From UBA6215 sp964484255 (GTDB taxonomy: Bacteria; Omnitrophota; Gorgyraeia; Pluralincolimonadales; Pluralincolimonadaceae), in the NCBI GenBank assembly GCA_964484255.1, contig CAZAEH010000032.1, forward strand, positions 1 to 15,711: a stretch of DNA of 15,711 nucleotides, written 5' to 3'. This document shows positions 8,320-14,281 of the stretch, in pieces. The stretch's first letter is position 1. Each line of letters starts with the position of its first letter. The translations under genes were made by a program, and so were the position numbers. The notes below the pieces were generated by a model. It worked only from the letters and a program-made list of their open reading frames with translations, was not told where the DNA came from and made no database searches.

Positions 8320-9245
8320 GGATACTTATAACCGGTGGCGCCGGTTTCATTGGATCGAATTTCTGTGATTTTCTCGTTGGAAAAGGCGAAGAGGTCGTCT
8401 GTATAGATAATCTCATCACCGGGAAGGCTGAGAATATAGCTCACCTTTCCGGTAACGGCAAGTTCAGTTTCAGCCAGCATAATGTGTCCGACCATATAGA
8501 TGTTGACGGGCCGGTCGATTTTGTCCTGCATTTTGCCTCTCCGGCCAGTCCCATAGATTACCAGAAATATCCCATCCAGACGCTCAAGGTCGGCAGCCTT
8601 GGTACGCATAATGCTCTCGGACTGGCCAAAGCAAAAGGCGCCAAGTTCCTGCTGGCTTCAACAAGCGAAGTTTACGGAGATCCGCTGGTCAATCCCCAGC
8701 CCGAGACTTATTGGGGTAATGTCAATCCGATAGGCCCAAGGGGAGTATACGATGAGGCCAAGAGATTCGCGGAAGCCATGACCATGGCTTACCACAGGGT
8801 ACATGGCCTGGATACCAAGATAGCCAGGATATTCAACACTTACGGGCCGAGGATGCGCAAGGATGACGGCAGGGCCGTGCCTAACTTTATTACGCAATCC
8901 CTTTCCGGAGAAGACATTACGGTATATGGCGAAGGCATGCAGACAAGAAGTTTTTGCTACGTTGACGACCTTATACGCGGGCTATACGGATTGATGTTTT
9001 CTGACTTGAACGAGCCGGTCAACCTGGGCAATCCCGTAGAGGTCACTGTCCTGGACATTGCGAAAATGATCATCAAGATAACCGGAAGCAAGAGCAAAAT
9101 AGGGTATAAAGATCTTCCTATTGACGATCCAAAGGTGCGCCGGCCTGATATAAGCAAGGCGAAAAGCAGCCTGAAATGGACCCCGGAAGTGCCTCTTGAA
9201 CAGGGGCTCAGGAATACCATAGAATACTTCAAAAATACGCCCTGA
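8316..9245 (+). CDS. uxs: UDP-glucuronate decarboxylase (UDP-xylose synthase)
   Basis: It converts UDP-glucuronate, the product of the Ugd at 547, to UDP-xylose with bound NAD+. The 309-residue extended SDR protein has GGAGFIG (7-13), FASPASP (73-79), LLASTSEVYGDP (112-123) and the YWGNVNPIG block. Y145/K149 lie in YDEAK, and RIFNTYGPRM..DDGR is present. These blocks together are diagnostic of UXS. A GTG start at 8316 is chosen over the upstream in-frame extension to 8286: GGAGGGA (8304-8310) is five bases before it, it overlaps the wbpE stop as GTGA, and the Rossmann strand begins at residue 2. It is the last gene of the first gene run and is followed by a terminator-like hairpin. Confidence 0.92.
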   Translation: MRILITGGAGFIGSNFCDFLVGKGEEVVCIDNLITGKAENIAHLSGNGKFSFSQHNVSDHIDVDGPVDFVLHFASPASPIDYQKYPIQTLKVGSLGTHNALGLAKAKGAKFLLASTSEVYGDPLVNPQPETYWGNVNPIGPRGVYDEAKRFAEAMTMAYHRVHGLDTKIARIFNTYGPRMRKDDGRAVPNFITQSLSGEDITVYGEGMQTRSFCYVDDLIRGLYGLMFSDLNEPVNLGNPVEVTVLDIAKMIIKITGSKSKIGYKDLPIDDPKVRRPDISKAKSSLKWTPEVPLEQGLRNTIEYFKNTP

Positions 9246-9269
9246 TTTTCCCCGCCCAGCGTATTTTTT
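9231..9269 (+). terminator. Possible intrinsic terminator at the end of the uxs gene
   Basis: AAAAATACGC (9231-9240) and GCGTATTTTT (9259-9268) are a perfect 10-base inverted repeat around an 18-base loop, with a T-run at its 3' end. It overlaps the last uxs codons and its stop. The stem is AU-rich and the loop is long, so it may be weak. The A-run/T-run symmetry could let it act in both directions. It sits between the sugar genes and a new promoter, where a terminator is expected. Confidence 0.42.
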
Positions 9270-9273
9270 CCTA

Positions 9274-9302
9274 TTGACATGATTAGGGTTATAACGTAAA
9301 AT
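9274..9302 (+). promoter_or_regulatory. Sigma70-type promoter for the regulator gene
   Basis: A perfect -35 box TTGACA (9274-9279) is followed, after exactly 17 bases, by TAAAAT (9297-9302), a five-of-six match to the -10 box. A perfect TATAAT lies at 9302-9307 but would need a 22-base spacer. Transcription would start near 9308-9314, leaving only about 13-19 bases before the ATG at 9327. No Shine-Dalgarno sequence is visible in that leader. Confidence 0.7.
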
Positions 9303-9326
9303 ATAATCGTTCATATTTAGAACGTT
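9293..9326. promoter_or_regulatory. Imperfect dyad over the -10 box and start site, candidate operator
   Basis: AACGT-a-AAATAT (9293-9304) faces ATATTT-aga-ACGTT (9313-9325) as an imperfect inverted repeat with an eight-base centre. The two halves differ in the spacing between their inner and outer blocks. It covers the -10 box and expected start site, so a protein bound here would block transcription. Winged-helix regulators bind such dyads and often control their own genes. Binding by the adjacent regulator is an inference. Confidence 0.4.
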
Positions 9327-9938
9327 ATGCCCTCAAACGACAGCTTCCAAAGACCAACAGAAGACTTGCGTAATCTTCAGTTGCTGGAGGAGATCTCCAG
9401 GGATTCCGGCGCTTCCCAGAGGAAACTATCCGAGAAGCTTGGCGTAGCCCTTGGTGTAACCAACGCCTGCCTTAAAAAGATGGTTAAAAAGGGGTATATA
9501 AAGATAAAGGGCATTAATCATAAACGCATATCATATTATCTTACCCCTGAAGGTTTCAGCGAAAAGACGCGCCTGACGTACCATTTCTTCGAATACGTAA
9601 TAAGTTACTATGGCAACCTGAAAAAGAACCTTTCCGACAAGCTGGAGGCGATCTCCAGGGAGGGGTACAGGAGGGTTGTCTTTTACGGGGCGGGAGAGGT
9701 TATGGAAGTGGCATTCGTCATCTGCCATGAGGCCGGAATAGAGCTCCTCGGGATAATAGACGATGATCTGCAGAAACAAGGCACGAAGAAGTTCAATTAC
9801 ATAATAGGCGGGGTAGACAAGATCAAGGAGCTTAAGCCTGAAGCCATAATCGTCACCTCCATAAGGTATAAGGACAAGATAGTCAAGAATATCAATTCTG
9901 ATCCGGGATTGTCAAAGATCCCGGTCTTTTATTTTTAG
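9327..9938 (+). CDS. MarR-type EPS-associated regulator fused to a Rossmann-like sensor domain
   Basis: The 203-residue protein has two parts. Residues about 15-85 form a winged helix-turn-helix (LLEEISRDSGASQRKLSEKLGVA, recognition helix near VTNACLKKMVKKGYI, wing and SYYLTPEGFSEKTRLT). This matches the MarR-family EPS-associated regulators found next to polysaccharide genes. A helical linker (85-112) leads to residues about 115-200, a Rossmann-like unit with VVFYGAGEVMEVA, LLGIIDDD and PEAIIVTS. It resembles the N-terminal nucleotide-sugar or NAD-binding folds of PglD/WbpM-type proteins. A DNA-binding sensor of a nucleotide sugar or cofactor is therefore plausible but untested. ATG 9327 is the first possible start, since an in-frame TAG lies at 9318-9320; it has no visible Shine-Dalgarno. 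A terminator-like hairpin lies in its last codons. Confidence 0.8.
   Translation: MPSNDSFQRPTEDLRNLQLLEEISRDSGASQRKLSEKLGVALGVTNACLKKMVKKGYIKIKGINHKRISYYLTPEGFSEKTRLTYHFFEYVISYYGNLKKNLSDKLEAISREGYRRVVFYGAGEVMEVAFVICHEAGIELLGIIDDDLQKQGTKKFNYIIGGVDKIKELKPEAIIVTSIRYKDKIVKNINSDPGLSKIPVFYF
9903..9936 (+). terminator. Terminator-like hairpin inside the 3' end of the regulator gene
   Basis: CCGGGAT (9903-9909) and ATCCCGG (9918-9924) form a perfect seven-base GC-rich stem, plus one possible T-G wobble, over a loop of six to eight bases. The run TCTTTTATTTTT (9925-9936) follows. This is the layout of an intrinsic terminator, yet it lies within the last coding codons, ten bases before the NusG-like gene. 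Transcripts from the regulator promoter would have to read through it to reach the antiterminator gene. Confidence 0.55.
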
Positions 9939-9945
9939 GGTGAAT

Positions 9946-10455
9946 ATGATAGCGCCGGCGCTTAATTGGTACGCGATAAGAACACGGTCCAACTATGAGT
10001 CCAGGGTCAGCTGTCTTCTGGGCAAAAAGTCCGTAAATACGTTCTATCCGTCCGTGCTTAAATGGAGCAGGAGAAAGGACCGGAAGATAAAGGTTGCGCG
10101 TCCGCTCTTTCCCGGCTATATTTTTGCAGAGTGTCCGGCTAACCCGAGGGATTGGCTTGAGATAAAAAAGACCGAGGGCGTGGTTAATATACTCGGGACA
10201 AAGGATGCGCCGCTTCCTGTCCCGGGAGACCAGGTCGAGAATGTCAGGAAGATAGTTGAATCCGGGATAGACCCGTTGCCCCATCCTTTCCTGAAGGAAG
10301 GCGAGAGGGTCGTAGTTGTTGACGGGCCCATGAGGGGCGCGGTCGGGGTCTTTAACGGGTTCAACGGAAAGAAAGGCACGCTGGTGATAACTGTCGATCT
10401 GCTTGGGCGGTCACTGGCGGCTGAAGTGGACAGTTTCAGCGTAGAAAGGCTTTAA
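9946..10455 (+). CDS. NusG-family antiterminator (RfaH/UpxY/LoaP type)
   Basis: It is a specialised NusG paralogue that would bind RNA polymerase and help it through long polysaccharide operons. The 169-residue protein has an NGN domain (about 7-105) with NWYAIRTRSNYESRVSCLL and the PLFPGYIFAE strand. A C-terminal KOW domain follows (about 117-165) with EGERVVVVDGPMRGAVGVFNGF. The size and the 'Y-P-x-x-x-K-W-x-R-R-K-x-R' segment fit UpxY/LoaP-type proteins rather than housekeeping NusG, which is normally beside rplK. ATG 9946 is chosen over GTG 9940 because AGGG (9937-9940) is then well spaced. It follows the regulator by seven bases and precedes a structured leader and three sugar genes, its likely targets. 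Confidence 0.87.
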   Translation: MIAPALNWYAIRTRSNYESRVSCLLGKKSVNTFYPSVLKWSRRKDRKIKVARPLFPGYIFAECPANPRDWLEIKKTEGVVNILGTKDAPLPVPGDQVENVRKIVESGIDPLPHPFLKEGERVVVVDGPMRGAVGVFNGFNGKKGTLVITVDLLGRSLAAEVDSFSVERL

Positions 10456-10586
10456 AGAGAGGCTATAAAATACAAAAATATGATGCTAAGTTACAGGAAT
10501 GTAACCGAAAGGGGCGGAGCCTGCCAGGCGAAGCCGGGCGCCCTATTGCTATCAATTGGTGAGGGTTGCTCCTATTGGAGGCTGAT
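10456..10586 (+). promoter_or_regulatory. Hairpin-rich leader with an ops-like stretch, upstream of the aminotransferase
   Basis: This 131-base gap has no gene but contains several possible RNA structures. GTTACA-GGAA-TGTAAC (10490-10505) is a perfect six-base stem with a GNRA tetraloop. From 10512 to 10543, GGGC/GCCC encloses GCC-A-GGC-GAA-GCC-G-GGC, a nested hairpin. AGGGGCGGAGCCTGCC (10510-10525) resembles the ops/JUMPstart core GGCGGTAGCGTGC of RfaH-dependent operons, with one T missing and one base changed. CTCC (10569-10572) can pair with the Shine-Dalgarno GGAG (10577-10580), and AGCCT (10518-10522) can pair with AGGCT (10579-10583). CCTATTG occurs twice (10542, 10571). I do not recognise a known riboswitch class. 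No T-run follows the hairpins, so it is not a simple terminator. Confidence 0.45.
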
Positions 10587-11690
10587 ATGATCAGGCTTGC
10601 CTATCCCGACATGTTATTCAAGGAAGTATCGGGCGAACTCAAGAAAGTTATAGACTCCGGCTGGCTTACAAAGGGCCCGAAGACACAGGAGCTTGAAGAA
10701 GCCGCAAGAAAATATCTTAAGGTCAGGGAGGCTGTATCGGTCAGCTCCGGCACTGCAGCCCTCCACTTGTCGCTGTTGGCGCTCGGCATAGGCGCGGGCG
10801 ATGAGGTCATCGTCCCGGATTTTACGTTCCCGGCTGCTGCGAACGTAATCGAGATAGTCGGGGCCAGGGCGGTCCTGGCAGACATAGACAAGGATACCCT
10901 TAATATAGACCCCTGCGAGATACGCAAAAAGGTCAATTGCAGGACTAAGGCCATAATACCTGTGCACCAGTTTGGGTACCCGGCAGATATGGGCGGGATC
11001 ATGAAGATCGCCCGCAAGAACGGGCTTTATGTAGTCGAGGATGCTGCGTGCGCTTTTGGGTCAAAGATAGGCCCGAGGATGTGCGGCTCGATAGGAGATC
11101 TCGGCTGCTTCAGTTTTCACCCCAGGAAGGTAATATCAACGGGCGAGGGAGGGTTAATAACCACCAACGACCCTAAATTAGCCAAGAAGGTCAGGAGATT
11201 CAGGGAACACGGGATGGATATATCCGGGAACGACAGGATATTCTCCGAAGCGGGTTTCAATTACAGGATCTCGGAAATATCGGCGGTCCTGGGCGTAGCG
11301 CAGGTAAAGAAAATAGAAAAGATAATCCGCAGGAGGCTTGCGTTGGCCGTAAAGATGCGCAAGTCCCTTGAGGGGATCGAAGGCCTGCGCATAATCCCGG
11401 CAAGGATAGATAAAAATGTGAGACATATCTACCAGTCTTTCATAGCTGCGGATGACGGAAGGAATGTGGGGCCGCTCATTTTATTTCTCAGGAACAGGGG
11501 CATAGAGGCAACGATAAGCAATATAGTCATACACAGGCAGCCGTATTACAGGAAGAAATATGCCTTGAAAGACAAGGATTTCCCGTCATCTGTCTGGGCA
11601 TACGAGCATTGCCTGGCACTGCCGTTCCATACGAATTTGACCGGGGCGGATGTACGCCGTATCGTTGAAGCCGTCAAGGAGGGCATATGA
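10587..11690 (+). CDS. Second DegT/DnrJ/EryC1/StrS-family sugar aminotransferase
   Basis: It is a PLP enzyme that would transaminate a keto-sugar nucleotide; the substrate is not clear. The 367-residue protein has SSGTAAL (53-59), VVEDAACAFGS (149-159) and the Schiff-base lysine K181 in SFHPRKVISTGEGG. The FHPRK..STGEGG form differs from the FFPSKNLGCFGDGG of the WbpE-like paralogue at 7198 and is common in perosamine- and 4-aminosugar-type branches. Position directly before the WbpB-type gene suggests use with that dehydrogenase, so a 3-aminotransferase role is also possible. ATG 10587 is chosen because GGAGG (10577-10581) lies five bases before it; the frame is open upstream to 10566. The stop overlaps the next start (ATGA). 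Confidence 0.85.
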   Translation: MIRLAYPDMLFKEVSGELKKVIDSGWLTKGPKTQELEEAARKYLKVREAVSVSSGTAALHLSLLALGIGAGDEVIVPDFTFPAAANVIEIVGARAVLADIDKDTLNIDPCEIRKKVNCRTKAIIPVHQFGYPADMGGIMKIARKNGLYVVEDAACAFGSKIGPRMCGSIGDLGCFSFHPRKVISTGEGGLITTNDPKLAKKVRRFREHGMDISGNDRIFSEAGFNYRISEISAVLGVAQVKKIEKIIRRRLALAVKMRKSLEGIEGLRIIPARIDKNVRHIYQSFIAADDGRNVGPLILFLRNRGIEATISNIVIHRQPYYRKKYALKDKDFPSSVWAYEHCLALPFHTNLTGADVRRIVEAVKEGI

Positions 11691-12688
11691 TCACTTTAGC
11701 TCAAGCAGGGCTGGGCAGGTGGGGACAGAACCATTTTCGTGTTTTTTCCGGGATGAAGGATTGCCGCATGAAAATATGCTGCGACAGGGACAAGGCTGCG
11801 CTTGACAGGGTCGGTAACGAAAAGGTCGTAAAGACCTCAAACTACTCGGATATAGTAAAAGACGCAGAGATAGACGCCGTGGTGATCGCCACTTCCTCCG
11901 AGACTCACGCGGAGCTCGCGCTGAAGGCGCTCTCGGCCGGCAAGCATGTTTTTGTCGAGAAACCCCTGGCCCTTAAGGTCGAAGATGCCGAAGAGATGCT
12001 GAAGGCGGCTGAGAGGAACAAGAAGATCCTCATGGTAGGACACCTGCTTCTTTACCATCCTGCCGTTGAAAAGATCAGGTCGTATGTGGAGAACGGCGAA
12101 CTTGGAGACCTGCTGTACCTGTATTCTACGAGGGTCAACCTCGGGCAGGTGAGGGCGGAAGAGAATGCCCTGTGGAGCCTCACCGCCCATGACATTTCCG
12201 TGGCCATATACCTGACAGGCAGGATGCCCGTTGAGGTCTCGACTACAGGCAAGTGTTACATAAGGGATTACGTCCAGGATGTCGTATTTGTCTCAATGGG
12301 ATTCGGCGAGAAGCTGATGGCTCATATCCATGCCAGCTGGCTTGACCCGCATAAGATAAGGCAGTTCACGGTTGTCGGAACGAAGAAGATGGTCGTTTTT
12401 GATGACGTGGAAGCTACCGAGAAGATAAGAGTGTATGATAAAGGCGTGGACTGGAGCAAGAACTATGGCAGTTACGATGCTTTCCTTACGGTACGCCAGG
12501 GTGATATTTATATTCCCAAGGTAGATATGGTCGAGCCCCTGAAAGTGGAGTGCAAACATTTTATCGATTGCATAAAGGGAGGCAAGAAACCCTTGACCGA
12601 CGGTGAGAACGGTCTCAAGGTCTTAAAGGTGCTCGCCGCGGCTCAGGAATCGCTGGAACAGAACGGGAGGCCGGTAAAAATTGGCTAA
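11687..12688 (+). CDS. wbpB: Gfo/Idh/MocA-family dehydrogenase, WbpB type
   Basis: It probably oxidises C3 of UDP-GlcNAc-uronate to the 3-keto sugar using NAD(H), the step between WbpA and WbpE. The 333-residue protein has an N-terminal Rossmann domain with GLGRWGQNHFR (8-18), VIATSSETH, and the catalytic-lysine motif EKP (91-93). The C-terminal domain begins with MVGHLLLYHPAVEKI and has NALWSLTAHDISVAIYL, with H168 and D169 in the region of the family's catalytic histidine. The 'GHLLLYHPA' and 'NALWSLAPHD' blocks recur in members next to WbpD-type acetyltransferases, as here. The start overlaps the previous stop by four bases. The end overlaps the acetyltransferase start by eight. A related sugar dehydrogenase role remains possible. 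Confidence 0.82.
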   Translation: MITLAQAGLGRWGQNHFRVFSGMKDCRMKICCDRDKAALDRVGNEKVVKTSNYSDIVKDAEIDAVVIATSSETHAELALKALSAGKHVFVEKPLALKVEDAEEMLKAAERNKKILMVGHLLLYHPAVEKIRSYVENGELGDLLYLYSTRVNLGQVRAEENALWSLTAHDISVAIYLTGRMPVEVSTTGKCYIRDYVQDVVFVSMGFGEKLMAHIHASWLDPHKIRQFTVVGTKKMVVFDDVEATEKIRVYDKGVDWSKNYGSYDAFLTVRQGDIYIPKVDMVEPLKVECKHFIDCIKGGKKPLTDGENGLKVLKVLAAAQESLEQNGRPVKIG

Positions 12689-13259
12689 GAGAAAATATTC
12701 GATCCATAAGTCTTCGTATGTAGACAAGGGAGCCAGCATAGGCGAGGGCACGAAGATATGGCACTTCTGCCATGTGCTTGCGGGCTCGCGCATAGGCAGG
12801 AACTGCAAGATCGGCCAGAACGTTGTAATAGGCCCGGACGCGGTAATAGGTGATAACGTCAAGGTCCAGAACAATGTATCGGTCTACAAAGGAGTGGTCC
12901 TTGAGGATGACGTTTTCTGCGGCCCGTCATGCGTATTCACGAATGTATTCAATCCCAGGAGCGCGGTACCCAGGATGGACGAAGTACGGCCGACCCTCGT
13001 GAAAAAGGGCGCTTCAATAGGCGCCAATGCCACTATCATATGCGGGAACGAAGTAGGCAGGCATGCTTTTATAGGCGCGGGCGCGGTCATAACCGGGAAT
13101 GTCCCGGACTACGCGCTGGTTTACGGCAATCCCGCCAGACAGCATGGCTGGATGTGCGAGTGCGGGGAAAGGCTGGTATTCAAGTCAGGGACGGCAGAGT
13201 GCAAAAGTTGCGGCGCTAAGTATAAAGCGTCCGGTAAAAGGATAAGGAGGAAGAAGTGA
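12681..13259 (+). CDS. wbpD: UDP-2-acetamido-3-amino-2,3-dideoxy-glucuronate N-acetyltransferase, WbpD type, with zinc-ribbon tail
   Basis: It would acetylate the 3-amino group with acetyl-CoA, giving UDP-2,3-diacetamido-2,3-dideoxy-glucuronate. The 192-residue protein is a left-handed beta-helix of hexapeptide repeats (about residues 6-150). It carries the WbpD hallmarks GTKIWHFCHV, QNNVSVYKGVVLEDDVFCGPS, TNVFNPRS, GANATIICGN and DYALVYGNPAR. After GWM come four cysteines, C159, C161, C174 and C177 (CxC...CxxC), a likely zinc ribbon, then a basic KRIRRKK end. The start is TTG 12681, overlapping the previous gene by eight bases with GGGAGG at 12665-12670. No ATG is available until deep inside the conserved fold. 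The stop overlaps the next start (GTGA). Confidence 0.88.
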   Translation: MAKRKYSIHKSSYVDKGASIGEGTKIWHFCHVLAGSRIGRNCKIGQNVVIGPDAVIGDNVKVQNNVSVYKGVVLEDDVFCGPSCVFTNVFNPRSAVPRMDEVRPTLVKKGASIGANATIICGNEVGRHAFIGAGAVITGNVPDYALVYGNPARQHGWMCECGERLVFKSGTAECKSCGAKYKASGKRIRRKK

Positions 13260-14281
13260 GGATTATCAGGATATCGGTATTCTTGGCGGCGGTCTCTATC
13301 GCTGCGGTATTTGCGGGGAACGCCTGCGCGGAAGAATTGACCATGAGAGTAGGATATTTCCCTAACATAACGCATTCGCAGGCTCTCGTAGGCCTATCCA
13401 AAGGCATCTTCCAGAAAGAGCTTGGCAGTGACGTGAAACTGGATACGAAGGTCTTCAACGCGGGCCCTTCGGCCATAGAAGCATTGTTCGCAGGGGAACT
13501 TGACCTGACATATATAGGTCCCAATCCGGCGATAAACGGTTACGTGAAATCGAAAGGTGAAGCCCTTAGGATAGTTGCCGGTGCGACCAGCGGAGGCGCC
13601 GGCCTCGTAGTGCGCAGCGATTCCGGGATAAGAACGCCCGAAGATTTTCACAATAGAAAACTATCCTCTCCCCAGCTCGGGAATACACAGGATGTCGCCC
13701 TGAGAAGCTGGTTGAAGAAGAACGGATATAAGCTTAAAGAAAAAGGGGGCGATGTCCAGGTATTGCCTACTGCCAACCCCGACCAACTTACTCTCATGCT
13801 CAAGAAGGAGATTGACGGCGCCTGGACGGTTGAACCGTGGGTCAGCCGCCTGATAAAGGACGGCAACGGCAAACTTTTCCTGGATGAGCGCACCCTATGG
13901 CCCGGCGGGGAATTTGTCACCGCGCATATCATTGTAAGCAAGAAGTTCCTCGATGCACACCCCGATCTGGTAAAGAAGTGGCTTAAAGCCCACATCGAAA
14001 CTACCGAGTGGATAAACAATAATCTCGAGGAAGCCAAGAGGACGGTCAATGCAGAGATAAAAAGGATAACTACCAAGGCGCTGCCCGATGACATAATCGA
14101 TTCCTCTTTCAAGAGGCTAAAAGTGACCTATGACCCGATAAAGGGTTCTCTCATGGGTTCTGCGAAAGGCGCCTATGAAGAAGGTTTCCTGGGCAATAAG
14201 ATGCCCGACCTTTCCGGGATATATGATCTGAAGCTGCTCAACGAAGTCCTGTCTGAAAAGAAACTGCCGCAGATAAAATGA
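13256..14281 (+). CDS. ABC importer periplasmic binding protein (SsuA/TauA/NrtA family)
   Basis: It captures a small anion in the periplasm for the importer encoded by the next two genes. Family substrates include aliphatic sulfonates, taurine, nitrate and bicarbonate. The 341-residue precursor has a signal peptide: basic MRIIR, a hydrophobic core to about residue 20, and probable signal peptidase I cleavage after ACA (A25). There is no lipobox. Conserved blocks are MRVGYFPNITHSQALVG, FNAGPSAIEALFAGELDLTYIGPNPAINGY, GATSGGAGLVVR, SPQLGNTQDVALRSWL, GAWTVEPW and LDERTLWPGGEFVTAHIIV. Together they point to the SsuA-like branch. GTG 13256 has an ideal AAGGAGG (13244-13250) five bases before it and overlaps the acetyltransferase stop. 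The substrate cannot be fixed from sequence alone. Confidence 0.88.
   Translation: MRIIRISVFLAAVSIAAVFAGNACAEELTMRVGYFPNITHSQALVGLSKGIFQKELGSDVKLDTKVFNAGPSAIEALFAGELDLTYIGPNPAINGYVKSKGEALRIVAGATSGGAGLVVRSDSGIRTPEDFHNRKLSSPQLGNTQDVALRSWLKKNGYKLKEKGGDVQVLPTANPDQLTLMLKKEIDGAWTVEPWVSRLIKDGNGKLFLDERTLWPGGEFVTAHIIVSKKFLDAHPDLVKKWLKAHIETTEWINNNLEEAKRTVNAEIKRITTKALPDDIIDSSFKRLKVTYDPIKGSLMGSAKGAYEEGFLGNKMPDLSGIYDLKLLNEVLSEKKLPQIK

Noticed and set aside
9302..9307. Perfect TATAAT as the main -10 box of the regulator promoter
   Set aside because: The spacing to TTGACA would be 22 bases; TAAAAT at 9297 gives the ideal 17, so that was preferred.
10441..10471. Possible promoter before the second aminotransferase, with TATAAAAT at 10464-10471 as a -10 box
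   Set aside because: No acceptable -35 box lies 16-18 bases upstream (GTAGAA at 10441-10446), so it is not listed as a promoter, though a weak one cannot be excluded.
10512..10548. Intrinsic terminator in the leader
   Set aside because: The GC hairpin is followed by CTATTGCTATC and not by a T-run.
10490..10586. Known riboswitch (cyclic di-GMP, cobalamin, TPP, glycine, Moco)
   Set aside because: I looked for the conserved cores of these classes and none is present; only the generic hairpins and the ops-like stretch remain.
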